A stretch of DNA of 55,641 nt from Acidobacteriota bacterium. Lineage in GTDB: Bacteria; Acidobacteriota; Terriglobia; Terriglobales; Acidobacteriaceae. A model generated the notes under the pieces. That model searched no databases. It saw only the letters and a program-made list of their open reading frames with translations, and was not told the origin of the DNA. Location of the stretch: assembly GCA_018268755.1 (NCBI GenBank), contig JAFDVW010000033.1, positions 1 to 55,641 on the forward strand. The letters run 5' to 3'. A program made the translations under genes and the position numbers. Below, one piece after another: positions 30,906 to 39,219 of this stretch. Within the stretch, counting starts at the first letter, position 1; every line of letters begins with the position of its first letter.

Positions 30906-31712
30906 ATGACGTTTCGAAAAAAGACCGCAGACTTGCCCCTTTCCGGCGCTCGCGTCCTGGTTGGACGCGCCCGCCATCAAGCCAGCGCGCTCTCCGCCAG
31001 CCTGAAGGCCCTGGGCGCGGAGGTCCTGGAAATCCCTTTCATTGAAATCCGCCGTCCTGCTTCGTACCAGCTCCTCGATTCCGCGCTCAAGGAGCTTCGT
31101 CAATACGACTGGCTCATTCTGACCAGCGTGAATGGCGTGGATGCTTTCTGGGAGCGCATGAAAAAACTGCGCCTGCACCCAAGCCATTTTCAGGGCGTGC
31201 AGGTGGCCGCCATCGGTCCGGCCACAAAAAAAGCCATGGAAGGTCACGGCATAAAAGTCAGCGTGGTGCCGAAAGAGTACGTTGCGGAGTCGGTGGTCGC
31301 CAGCCTGCGTCGGCGAGTGAAAGGGAAGCGAGTGCTGCTGGCCCGCGCCAAAGTGGCCCGCGACGTAATTCCCCGCGAGCTGCGCAAGCTCGGCGCAAAG
31401 GTCGATGTGGTGGAGGCCTATGAAACCGTGGTGCCTCGCGCCTCGCGCGCCCGCTTGCGCGCGGCGCTTAAAAATTCTGCCCGCCGGCCCCACGTCATCA
31501 CCTTCACCAGCTCATCCACGGTGCGCAACTTTGTGGCGCTGGCCGGATTGCGCGCGGCCAGCCTGCCTGCTCGTCTGCAAGGAATTCACTTCGCCTCCAT
31601 CGGCCCGGTGACGTCCTCCACCCTGCGCGAGTTCGGCTTGCCCGTTAGCATTCAGGCGCGAGAATACACGATACCCGGTCTGGTGCAGGCCATTCAGAAG
31701 CTCCGCGCATAA
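30906..31712 (+). CDS. hemD: Uroporphyrinogen-III synthase
   Basis: Closes hydroxymethylbilane to uroporphyrinogen III with D-ring inversion; 268 residues in two alternating domains. HemD sequences diverge widely, but the pattern is clear: LSGARVLVGRARHQASALSA, LEIPFIEIRRP, YDWLILTSVNGVDAFWERM, VAAIGPATKKAMEGHGI, GKRVLLARAKVARDVIPREL, VDVVEAYETV, ITFTSSSTVRNFVAL, FASIGPVTSSTLREFGL, and IPGLVQAI at the end. A CAGGA ribosome site precedes ATG 30906. Position directly behind hemC supports the call. Last gene of the hem operon; repeat elements follow and no clear intrinsic terminator is seen. Confidence 0.94.
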   Translation: MTFRKKTADLPLSGARVLVGRARHQASALSASLKALGAEVLEIPFIEIRRPASYQLLDSALKELRQYDWLILTSVNGVDAFWERMKKLRLHPSHFQGVQVAAIGPATKKAMEGHGIKVSVVPKEYVAESVVASLRRRVKGKRVLLARAKVARDVIPRELRKLGAKVDVVEAYETVVPRASRARLRAALKNSARRPHVITFTSSSTVRNFVALAGLRAASLPARLQGIHFASIGPVTSSTLREFGLPVSIQAREYTIPGLVQAIQKLRA

Positions 31713-31734
31713 TTTCTCCAGATTTCTCCAGACG

Positions 31735-31795
31735 GTCATCCTGAGCGAAGCCTGGGATCCTCTCCGTGCATCCCAGCGAGTCGAAGGATCCCTAC
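31735..31795. repeat. Dispersed repeat GTCATCCTGAGCG...GTCGAAGGATCCCTA
   Basis: Begins GTCATCCTGAGCGAAGC and ends AGTCGAAGGATCCCTA, with an inner GGGATCC/GGATCCC pairing. Same family as 22340 and 17562. Just before it, ATTTCTCCAG is duplicated in tandem (31713-31732). Confidence 0.65.
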
Positions 31796-31846
31796 CGCCG
31801 CTGAGGTCCAGAGTGGGCGGAGCTCAGTTTGAATCAGGATCTAAAG

Positions 31847-31962
31847 TTTTGTCATTCCGAGCCACGCAGTTTGTGGCGAGGAATCTGTTTTTTAAGGAAA
31901 GCCATGGATTTCCAGGCAAAAGCAGATTTCTCACCGCTAAAGCGGATTCGAAATGACAATGA
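31847..31962. repeat. Palindromic intergenic element with TTGTCATTCCGA-type ends
   Basis: The left end TTTTGTCATTCCGAGCC (from 31847) is mirrored by CGGATTCGAAATGACAA (31943-31959). The interior holds AGGAATCTG/CAGATTTCT complementary segments. It lies between hemD and the convergent MFS gene and shows no reading frame. This reads as a REP/MITE-like element. Confidence 0.6.
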
Positions 31963-31989
31963 TAAAAAGATAGTGTGGGTTCTAAAATC

Positions 31990-33246
31990 TCACGCAGTTT
32001 CGCCACCCTCTTCTCGGGGATACTTCGGCAGCAGGAAGCTCAACAGCGCTCCCACCACCAGCGTCATGGCCAGGCCGAAAATGAAGCGCGGCTGATAGGA
32101 GCCGGCCCGGTCATAAAGATGACCGACCACAATCGGCCCCGTCGCTCCGCCCACCGCATACGCGGTCCAGGTGAGCCCATAGAGCGCGGCAAAATGTTTG
32201 CGGCCAAAGTAGCGCGCAATTAGATAGGGAACTACATCCGCCTCGCTGCCCAGGCCGTAGCCCAGCAACGCCGCGCCTACCAGCGCGGGCATGGCGGTGG
32301 TGGCTGTTGCCATCATCATGACTCCGCCGCCCGCGGTCAGCAGCATGACGACGGCCACGTAAGGCGCGAAAAAGCGGTCGATCAGCAGCCCGGTGGTGAG
32401 CCGTCCCATGATGCTGGTGGCCCCCATTACGGAAATCGCCGCCGCCGCGCTCTCGCCCGAGATGCCGCGTTCGGTCAGCAGGGCCGCCATGTGTGAGATC
32501 AGCCCATTCGAGCCAAACGCCTCCAGCATGATAATGATCGCCATCACCCAAAAGATGGCCCCGCGGAGCGCCTTGCCCACCGAAACTCCCGCCGTGAAGC
32601 TATGGTCAACGTGCGTCGTGGGCGCCGGGCGGTTGCGCACCAGCAGGGCCGTCAGGGGAATGCCCAACAGCGCTATGCAACCCAGTACCAAGTAGGCGCT
32701 GCGCCAGCCATAGGCGTGGATCACCGCCTGCACAATCAGCGGCATCACAATCGAACCCGTGCCGCTGCCGGTCAGCACCAGCGCCAGGGCCAGGCCGCGC
32801 CGCCGCTGAAACCAGGTGAGCACCGCTCGCGTATAGGCCAGCTGCGCCGTCCCATTTCCCACGATGCCCATGAGAAAGTACGTCAGATAAAACTGCGTGA
32901 TGTTGCTTCCCAGCCGGCTCAGCGACATGTAGGCCAGCGCGAAGATCACGACGGAGGGCACAATGATTTTGGGGGGCGCCCAGCGGTCGAGCAGCGTCCC
33001 GATCCCGGGTGAGACCACGGCCACGGTGATCGCCGCGATGCCAAAGGCGCTGGAGATAGCTTCCCGCCGCCAGCCGAAGGCGCCGGAGAGCGGCTCCAGA
33101 AACAGGCTGAAGGTATAGGGCATGATGGCGGCAAAGCTCACCATCACGCCGACGAATGCCGCCAGCACCACGCCCCATCCCGGATAACCCAGCGAATTCT
33201 CTCCCAGCGAGTGCGAGGCATTCACTTCCACGGTCGAAGTTCCCAT
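31990..33246 (-). CDS. MFS transporter, oxalate/formate-antiporter-like (OFA/MCT type)
   Basis: 418-residue major facilitator protein with about 12 hydrophobic segments. The first helix region (YPGWGVVLAAFVGVMVSF), the loop after helix 2 (GIGTLLDRWAPPKIIV) and FLMGIVGNGTAQLAYTRAVLTWFQRRRGLALAL resemble the oxalate/formate and monocarboxylate antiporter branch. The second half begins around LRGAIFWVMAIIIMLE and includes MGRLTTGLLIDRF. Substrate not determinable; an organic anion is the best guess from the family. A GGGAAAGGG lies just before ATG 33246. It is divergent from the CreD-like gene across a 255-bp gap that holds two matching palindromes. Confidence 0.85.
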   Translation of the reverse strand: MGTSTVEVNASHSLGENSLGYPGWGVVLAAFVGVMVSFAAIMPYTFSLFLEPLSGAFGWRREAISSAFGIAAITVAVVSPGIGTLLDRWAPPKIIVPSVVIFALAYMSLSRLGSNITQFYLTYFLMGIVGNGTAQLAYTRAVLTWFQRRRGLALALVLTGSGTGSIVMPLIVQAVIHAYGWRSAYLVLGCIALLGIPLTALLVRNRPAPTTHVDHSFTAGVSVGKALRGAIFWVMAIIIMLEAFGSNGLISHMAALLTERGISGESAAAAISVMGATSIMGRLTTGLLIDRFFAPYVAVVMLLTAGGGVMMMATATTAMPALVGAALLGYGLGSEADVVPYLIARYFGRKHFAALYGLTWTAYAVGGATGPIVVGHLYDRAGSYQPRFIFGLAMTLVVGALLSFLLPKYPREEGGETA

Positions 33247-33362
33247 AGGCCCTTTCCCAATGACTTAAGCAAAAAACCGGCCCGCGTCCCACCAGCCGGT
33301 GCGCGAAAACAACAGGTGCATCAGGTTGGCTGATCCGCGGAAATTTTGCAAGCTCGCGACTT

Positions 33363-33398
33363 GTGTATCGTCATACACACACGTGTCCGGCCAGACAC
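33363..33398. promoter_or_regulatory. Two matching 16-bp palindromes, 20 bp centre to centre (candidate operators)
   Basis: GTGTATCGTCATACAC (33363-33378) and GTGTCCGGCCAGACAC (33383-33398) share the pattern GTGT-N3-G-N-CA-N-ACAC and each is nearly self-complementary. Start-to-start spacing is 20 bp, two helical turns, placing two dimers on the same face. They lie in the divergent MFS / CreD-like intergenic region. No regulator gene is adjacent. Confidence 0.55.
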
Positions 33399-33501
33399 GC
33401 TGAATCTCTTCCCCGGGTTCGAACTCCTTATTTTTCTTTGGCGCGCTTTCGGCGCGCCTCCTGCACTGCAATTTACGGACACATCGTCCCAGGAGGATTC
33501 C

Positions 33502-34770
33502 TTGCTCGGCAAAATTACCGCGCTGGTTTTTATCTTTATCTGCACCACCATCGCCTGGATGATTCTCGGCGGCACCCTCTCCCTGCGCACCGCGAGCAGC
33601 AACTCGCTGCTTTCCGGCCGGGTCGGCTCGACCTGGGGACAGCCCCAGGTGCAATCGCCCCCCACGGCTTGCTATGACAAGACCGAGCCCTCAACCACGA
33701 CGACCATTGAAAATGGCAAGACCCTGGTCCGCACCACCGATGTGAAGCGAACTTTTTGTCTGCCGCTTGCTTCCACCCACGCCAAGGTCGATATCGACCT
33801 CCAGCCTCGGCTCAAGGGCCTTCTCTGGTACAGCACCTACACCGTCAGTTTCGCCGGCGATTACGAGTTCACCAACACCAGCGACCATCCCACCGAATTG
33901 AACCTGAGCCTGCCTTTGCCCGGCCAGCGGGCCAACTACGACAGTCTGACCATGCTGGTAAATGGGCAAACCGCGCCTCTGACTGTGGGAGAGCAGTCCG
34001 CTGGCGTGCAAACCCGGGCCGAGCCGGGCCAGACCCTGACCCTGCATACCTCCTATCGCTCCCAGGGACTCGACTCCTGGCGCTACAAGCTGGCCGATGG
34101 CATTGCCAAGGCCAACAACTTCTCCCTGGTGATGCACACCAATTTCCGCGACATCGATTTCGCGGAAGACACTTTGTCTCCCACCGCGAAAGAGTTGGCT
34201 CCCGACGGCTGGAACATCACCTGGAATTATTCGAACCTGATTTCCGGTCTGGATATCGGCATGACTATGCCGGAAAAACTGCAGCCCGGCCCGCTGGCCG
34301 CGCAGATCAGCTATTCCGCCCCCGTCTCCCTGTTTTTCTTCTTTTTCCTCATGTTCGTCATTACCACCATCCGCAATATCGACCTGCACCCGGTGAATTA
34401 CTTCTTCATCGCGACCGCGTTTTTCGCCTTTCACCTGCTGCTGGCCTACCTGGTCGATCACATCTCCATTCACATCGCGATGGTCATCGCCTCGCTGGTT
34501 TCGGTGACGCTGCTGGTGAGTTATCTGCGGCTGGTGGTCGGGTTGCGCTTTGCTCTGCTGGAGGCCGGCATCTCGCAATTGATCTATCTGGTGCTGTTTT
34601 CTTATGCATTTTTCTGGAAAGGCTTCACTGGGCTATCCATTACGGTGATTTCTATCCTCACGCTCTTTGTGGTCATGCAGGCCACGGGGCGGATTTCCTG
34701 GGCGGAAAAATTTGCCCGCAAGAATGGGGCCTCCGGCCTGCGCTCGCGGATGAAGGAATACCTCGAATAG
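33502..34770 (+). CDS. CreD-like inner membrane protein
   Basis: 422-residue protein. An N-terminal membrane helix (ITALVFIFICTTIAWMILGG) anchors a large predicted extracytoplasmic beta-rich domain (about 40-280). A C-terminal block of five to six helices follows (LFFFFFLMFVITTI onward). The stretch HPVNYFFIATAFFAFHLLLAYL, SVTLLVSYLRLVVGLRFALL, ISQLIYLVLFSYAFF and ATGRISWAEK resembles the C-terminal domain of CreD-family proteins. In enterobacteria CreD belongs to the CreBC regulon and affects beta-lactam tolerance and envelope integrity. TTG 33502 is taken as the start because AGGAGG lies 5 nt upstream. The N-terminal domain is more divergent, so the family call is moderate. Confidence 0.75.
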   Translation: MLGKITALVFIFICTTIAWMILGGTLSLRTASSNSLLSGRVGSTWGQPQVQSPPTACYDKTEPSTTTTIENGKTLVRTTDVKRTFCLPLASTHAKVDIDLQPRLKGLLWYSTYTVSFAGDYEFTNTSDHPTELNLSLPLPGQRANYDSLTMLVNGQTAPLTVGEQSAGVQTRAEPGQTLTLHTSYRSQGLDSWRYKLADGIAKANNFSLVMHTNFRDIDFAEDTLSPTAKELAPDGWNITWNYSNLISGLDIGMTMPEKLQPGPLAAQISYSAPVSLFFFFFLMFVITTIRNIDLHPVNYFFIATAFFAFHLLLAYLVDHISIHIAMVIASLVSVTLLVSYLRLVVGLRFALLEAGISQLIYLVLFSYAFFWKGFTGLSITVISILTLFVVMQATGRISWAEKFARKNGASGLRSRMKEYLE

Positions 34771-34797
34771 AGAGGTTGGGGTGGCCTCACCGGTCTG

Positions 34798-34825
34798 GGG
34801 AGGACGCAGCTATGCTGCGCCTCCC
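34798..34825. terminator. Strong hairpin between the CreD-like and FAD oxidoreductase genes
   Basis: GGGAGG-A-CGCAGC (34798-34810), loop TAT, GCTGCG-CCTCCC (34814-34825): 12 pairs with one bulged A. No T-tract, so either a factor-dependent stop, an mRNA-stabilising stem-loop or a dispersed palindrome. Confidence 0.45.
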
Positions 34826-34889
34826 GCCGCCGTGGCACAGCGGGCCCATTTTCAGTATGATCGAGAACCACTGGGTAGTCTGGAGCCCC

Positions 34890-36809
34890 ATGACTTATAC
34901 CCCTCGGGACCGCATACTGGGCATGGATCGGCCGATTTCGCGCCGGGATTTTCTGAATGGCGTCAGTCTGGCTGTCGGCGGATCGCTGCTGGCCTCCTCT
35001 TCCGTCGGCCCGCTGGCGGCCCTGGGCACGCAAGCCACTTCGGCCTCTTATCCGCCCTCCCTTACCGGCCTGCGCGGCAGCACCAATGCCGCTTTTACTT
35101 ATGCCCACCAGCTGCGGGATGGCACGTTCTGGGAAAAGGCGGGAAAGCCGGAAGATTCCGGAGAAGCTTACGATCTGGTGGTAGTGGGAGGCGGCATCAG
35201 CGGCCTGGCGGCCGCCTATTTTTACCGCAAGCAGGCTGGCCCCGAGGCGCGCATTCTGGTCCTCGAAAACCACGACGACTTTGGCGGTCACGCCCGCCGC
35301 AATGAGTTCCAGGTCGACGGCCGCCTGCTGCTCTCGAACGGCGGCACGCAGGCTATCGAAAGCCCGAATGAGTACAGCGAGATTGCCAAGGGGCTGCTGG
35401 TCGAGCTGGGGATCGATGTCAGGAAATTTTACAAAGCTTACGATCAGAAGCTCTATGCCAATTTAGGCACGGCCTGTTTTTTTGACAAGGAAACCTTTGG
35501 CCAGGATGTGACAGTCCCGGGGATGGGAACTGCGCCTTGGGTTGAGTTTCTCCGCAAATCGCCGCTCCCGGAAAATATCCAGCGCGAGATCACCCGGCTC
35601 TACACAGAGGAGACCGACTACCTGCCCGGGCTTTCCCCAAAGGAAAAGCGTGCCCGGCTGGCCAAGATCAGCTATGCCGATTTCCTCACCAAAATCTGCA
35701 ACGCCGATCCCGGCGTGCTGCCTTTCTTCCAGAGCTATACCCACGATCTTTTTGCGGTCGGTATCGAAGCCATTTCCGCGCTTGCCTGTTACGAAAATCC
35801 CGATGATTACGGCGCCATGACTTATGCGGGATTTTCCGGCATGAATCTGGCCGCGAAACCCGGAGAGATCACGGACGCGCAGTCCGATGACGAGCCCTAT
35901 ATCTTCCACTTTCCTGACGGCAACGCCAGCATCGCCCGCTTGCTGGTGCGGTCGCTGGTCCCCGGCTCTATTCCAGGACACAGCATGGAAGATGTGGTCA
36001 CCGCGCCCACCGACTATGGCCGTCTTGACCAGCCACAGTCGAAAGTCCGTATTCGCCTGGACAGCACCGCCGTGCGCGCGCGCCATGTCTCTAGTAAATC
36101 CGGCAAAGATGTGGAAGTCGCTTACATGCAGAATGGCAAACTGAAATCGGTGAGCGCCAGGGCCTGCATTCTCGCCTGTTACAACGGCATGGTGCCTTAT
36201 CTTTGCCCGGAGCTTCCCGAGAAACAAAAGGAGGCGCTGCATTACGGGGTGAAGGAGCCTCTGATCTACACCCACGTGGCCATCCGCAACTGGAAGGCCT
36301 TCGCGAAGCTAGGCGTCCGCAACATCGTTTCGCCGGGCGGCTATCACTGTCTCACCCTGCTCGATTTCCCCGTCAGCGTCGGCGACTACCAGTGTCCGCG
36401 CGATCCGGATGAGCCCATGGTGCTCTTCATGTTGCGCACGCCCTGCAAGCCCGGCCTGCCGCGCCGCGATCAATACCGGATGGGCCGCTTTGAACTGATG
36501 GGCACGCCGTTCTCCACCTTCGAACGCAATATACGGGACCAGTTGCAGCGCATGCTGGGGAACTCGGGCTTTTCGGCCGCGGACGATATTGTGGCCATCA
36601 CGGTCAATCGCTGGGCGCATGGCTACGCCTACGAATACAACTCGCTCTCCGATCCCGATTGGCCACCGGAACAGCGTCCCTGCGTGGTAGGAAGAAAGCG
36701 CTTCGGACACATCTCGATCGCGAACTCCGACGCGGCCGCCCATGCCTACACCGATGCCGCCATTGATCAGGCCTATCGTGCCGTGCAGGAACAACTGAAG
36801 AGCTCCTAG
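34890..36809 (+). CDS. Tat-exported FAD-dependent oxidoreductase (spermidine-dehydrogenase-like)
   Basis: 639-residue flavoprotein. The N-terminus has a twin-arginine signal (ISRRDFLNGVSLAVGG, arginines at 18-19), so the folded, cofactor-loaded protein is probably exported. The FAD-binding Rossmann motif follows (YDLVVVGGGISGLAAAYFY and the acidic strand end ILVLENHDDFGGHARR). The rest has no short motif but matches the architecture of flavin amine oxidase-type proteins annotated as NAD(P)-binding or spermidine dehydrogenase-like. The substrate is uncertain. ATG 34890 has GGAG 4 nt upstream; ATG 34857 is an alternative. The same frame stays open far upstream through the CreD-like gene, but that part is not coding. 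Confidence 0.85.
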   Translation: MTYTPRDRILGMDRPISRRDFLNGVSLAVGGSLLASSSVGPLAALGTQATSASYPPSLTGLRGSTNAAFTYAHQLRDGTFWEKAGKPEDSGEAYDLVVVGGGISGLAAAYFYRKQAGPEARILVLENHDDFGGHARRNEFQVDGRLLLSNGGTQAIESPNEYSEIAKGLLVELGIDVRKFYKAYDQKLYANLGTACFFDKETFGQDVTVPGMGTAPWVEFLRKSPLPENIQREITRLYTEETDYLPGLSPKEKRARLAKISYADFLTKICNADPGVLPFFQSYTHDLFAVGIEAISALACYENPDDYGAMTYAGFSGMNLAAKPGEITDAQSDDEPYIFHFPDGNASIARLLVRSLVPGSIPGHSMEDVVTAPTDYGRLDQPQSKVRIRLDSTAVRARHVSSKSGKDVEVAYMQNGKLKSVSARACILACYNGMVPYLCPELPEKQKEALHYGVKEPLIYTHVAIRNWKAFAKLGVRNIVSPGGYHCLTLLDFPVSVGDYQCPRDPDEPMVLFMLRTPCKPGLPRRDQYRMGRFELMGTPFSTFERNIRDQLQRMLGNSGFSAADDIVAITVNRWAHGYAYEYNSLSDPDWPPEQRPCVVGRKRFGHISIANSDAAAHAYTDAAIDQAYRAVQEQLKSS

Positions 36810-36857
36810 CTCAAGCCCGAGACGGGGACGCGATGGGCGGTGGGGGAACTGCTCGAT

Positions 36858-37910
36858 CTAGCGCTGGAAGCAGTCGGCGAAGGCGCTCTCGTTGGTATGG
36901 CGGATGACCTGTTCGTAGTCCGGGCCCAGAAATTTACGCAGGCGGTCGGTGTTCATGATGTACTCGCTGGTCATGTAAGGGGCCGCTTCCGGGGGAATGG
37001 CCGAGATTTCCCGGTCCCACAAAAACTCCAGAACTTTGCGGAAGAGCCATAGGCCGGGCACACGCTTCAGCCTCGCCTGGGCGGTCGCAATGCAGCGGCC
37101 GAAGGTCAGGGGCTCGCCGCGACCGGCGACGTTGAAAACCGTCAGGCGCTGCGCCTCCGGTTCTTCGCGGCCAAGAATGTAGGTGATCAGTCGCGCCACG
37201 TCGTCGACGTGCACGAACTGGATGCGATTGTTCAGGTAACGCTCGCCGTAGGGCAGCAGACAAGGCAGCCGCGTGCCTGCCTGGCGCATGCGTTCCGCCC
37301 TCGGTCCCTTTCCGTTGGGGGTCCCGCGGAAGGCGCCCAGTAGATAATTTTCCACGCTGGCTCCGGCGTAGATATGGGGCCGCAACATGAATACGCCACA
37401 GCCCCGCAGCGCCGGAGACCGCTCCTGCACGACCTTGTCGGCGTCCATCTTGTGAATGGCGTAAGGCAGGGTGTGCGCGGCCAGAGGAGAACTTTCCGTG
37501 GCCGGACCCGCCAGGTCGGTGCCGTAGACCGAGACGCTGCTGGGGAAGATAAATTTTTCTACCTGGAATTCCGTGTGGTTGGTCTCCGCGATGGCTTCCA
37601 TCACCCGCGCCGTGCCGGCTACGTTGATTTGCCACATGCGGTCGAGATCGAGAATGCCGTTGCGCACCGGATCGATGACAAATGCCAGATGCACGACCGC
37701 AGAGGTGCCCGTTTCGCGGATCAGATAAAACAGTTCCCGGCAGGACTCCTCGACCCCCAGATCCATACGCACGAAGCGCAGGGGGAAGGTCGTCTTGGGC
37801 GGGTGTAAGTCCACGCCAATGACGTCATAGCCCTCGAGCAAGGGAAGCAGCCGGAGTCCGAGATTGCCGGAAACTCCCGTGACCAGAACAGTTGGTTTCG
37901 CAGCACCCAT
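36858..37910 (-). CDS. NAD-dependent epimerase/dehydratase (extended SDR)
   Basis: 350-residue extended short-chain dehydrogenase. Rossmann start VLVTGVSGNLGLRLLPLLE (G-x2-G-x2-G) with a following acidic VIGVDLHPP that suggests NAD. VVHLAF precedes the catalytic serine in FPSSVSVYG, and the Y-x3-K dyad is in PYAIHKMDADKVV. RPHIYAG and FVHVDDVARLITYIL are typical nucleotide-sugar SDR blocks. No sugar-pathway genes are adjacent, so the substrate is unknown. ATG 37910 overlaps the last base of the stop of the SurA-like gene (TAATG), so the two are coupled. Confidence 0.88.
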   Translation of the reverse strand: MGAAKPTVLVTGVSGNLGLRLLPLLEGYDVIGVDLHPPKTTFPLRFVRMDLGVEESCRELFYLIRETGTSAVVHLAFVIDPVRNGILDLDRMWQINVAGTARVMEAIAETNHTEFQVEKFIFPSSVSVYGTDLAGPATESSPLAAHTLPYAIHKMDADKVVQERSPALRGCGVFMLRPHIYAGASVENYLLGAFRGTPNGKGPRAERMRQAGTRLPCLLPYGERYLNNRIQFVHVDDVARLITYILGREEPEAQRLTVFNVAGRGEPLTFGRCIATAQARLKRVPGLWLFRKVLEFLWDREISAIPPEAAPYMTSEYIMNTDRLRKFLGPDYEQVIRHTNESAFADCFQR

Positions 37911-38992
37911 TATTTGTTTTCAGCCGTAGGGACCCGCGCCGGTGGACGAAGCGGCCCTGATTCCGCTTTGCCCGGCGCAGTCGTCAATCCGCCGGCCGGG
38001 GCTTGCGCCGGAAAATAATTGTCATCCAGCGTGGCCTTGGAAGAGTGCTCCAGTTCCTGGGCATATTCCTGCATGCGCTGGCCGGTCAGGGTGCGCCGGA
38101 TGTCATCTTTGGCTTCCTCCAGAGGCAGCGCCTTTTTATTTTCCAGCTTGTAGAAATAATATCCCGTCACGTCTGCGATGAGGGGCGAAACTTGGCCGGA
38201 CTGCAGGTCCATCACGGACTGATGATTGGGCGGCAGACTGGCCGGTCGCATGGCGCCCAGTTGGGTCGCGGGCGGCGCGGTCTTGAGACCGGCGTATTGG
38301 AAAGCTTCCGCCTGCAGCGCCTCGAATTTCTCCCCTTTGCCGGCGCGCGTGCGCAGCGCCTCCGCCTTTACTTTCATAGAGGCTTCGCCCTCTTCCGCGC
38401 GCTTCTTGCCGGCGCTCTCCGAGAGCTTGGTCGGGCTGGCCGGAAACTGCTTGGTCTTGGGCACGAACACGCGTTCCAGGGTAGCTTCCTGGAAGGAGGC
38501 CAGGTTTTTCTGATAGTAATCCGCGATCTCCGCTTCCGAGATTTGGGCCGCCTTATCCTGCAGGGCCTTGGTGGTCAATTGGGCCAGGGCCTGGGTGCGT
38601 ACCAGCAGCATGAGCTCTTCATATTTCGGGCCCTGGTCGAGACCCATTTCATGGGCGCGGACCGCCAGGGTCAAAGCCCGGGCATACTGCATGGCGAACC
38701 GGCGCTTCACTGCGGGAGCCATTCCGGGATCGAGGGCATTGGTAAGTTTTTCAAAGTCGGCTTTGCTGACTACCGTCTTGCAGTCGGCTTGCGACTTGAT
38801 CGTGGCCTTGTCGCACACTCCCTGCAGGGTGATGACCGGGGCATCGGGCGCCACTTCGCGCGGTTCCGCATTGGAACGCGGCTGCAAGGTCTGTACCCCT
38901 GGCGGCTTGGGAGCTGCGCCGGGCGCAGGAGCGGCGCTTTGCCCCCAGGCCATCGTTCCCAAAATCAGACAAAACACACTTTGACGCAGCAT
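37910..38992 (-). CDS. SurA-like periplasmic peptidyl-prolyl isomerase/chaperone
   Basis: 360-residue exported protein with a signal peptide (MLRQSVFCLILGTMAWG, cut near QSA). A Pro/Ala-rich linker follows, then a SurA_N-like helical region (VVSKADFEKLTNAL..., MQYARALTLAVRAHEMGL). A weak parvulin-type rotamase region comes after it (LERVFVPKTKQFPASP to VSPLIADVTGYYFYKLENKK). It ends in LEEAKDDIRRTL and a proline-rich tail. The arrangement fits SurA/PpiC chaperones for outer-membrane proteins, though rotamase residues are poorly conserved, so activity is uncertain. ATG 38992 follows GGCGGAG; a TTG 13 codons upstream is less likely. Coupled to the downstream epimerase. Confidence 0.82.
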   Translation of the reverse strand: MLRQSVFCLILGTMAWGQSAAPAPGAAPKPPGVQTLQPRSNAEPREVAPDAPVITLQGVCDKATIKSQADCKTVVSKADFEKLTNALDPGMAPAVKRRFAMQYARALTLAVRAHEMGLDQGPKYEELMLLVRTQALAQLTTKALQDKAAQISEAEIADYYQKNLASFQEATLERVFVPKTKQFPASPTKLSESAGKKRAEEGEASMKVKAEALRTRAGKGEKFEALQAEAFQYAGLKTAPPATQLGAMRPASLPPNHQSVMDLQSGQVSPLIADVTGYYFYKLENKKALPLEEAKDDIRRTLTGQRMQEYAQELEHSSKATLDDNYFPAQAPAGGLTTAPGKAESGPLRPPARVPTAENK

Positions 38993-39109
38993 AAATCTCC
39001 GCCTCCCGACATAATGTCCGCGCAAGTCCAAATCGTAGCATAGCCGCGGCCAATCCCCCTGGTGCCGATAGTCACACGCAGCGGCAATTTTGGGTCGTCG
39101 CTCTCCCGC

Positions 39110-39125
39110 GTAAACCGCCGTTTAC
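39110..39125. promoter_or_regulatory. Perfect palindrome GTAAAC-CGCC-GTTTAC in the divergent gap
   Basis: 6-4-6 inverted repeat located between the SurA-like gene (minus) and the CDF carrier gene (plus). Possible operator, for example for a metal-responsive repressor; single copy only. Confidence 0.33.
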
Positions 39126-39205
39126 CGGCGCGGCGCAGGGGTGGCCAGGGAACGAGCGCGGCCTCGTTGCTCTCGCCGATATTGGCGGAAATTCCCCCTG
39201 CCAGC

Positions 39206-39211
39206 GATAAT
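39206..39211 (+). promoter_or_regulatory. Candidate -10 element (GATAAT) for the CDF operon
   Basis: GATAAT ends 8 nt before ATG 39220; TTGGCG (39182-39187) lies 18 bp upstream as a plausible -35. The transcript would begin at or next to the start codon. Confidence 0.42.
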
Positions 39212-39219
39212 GATCCGTC

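Noticed and set aside
33756..34889. Upstream extension of the FAD oxidoreductase frame to 1017 codons
   Set aside because: This part overlaps the CreD-like gene in another phase and is low-complexity; the Tat signal marks the true N-terminus near 34890.
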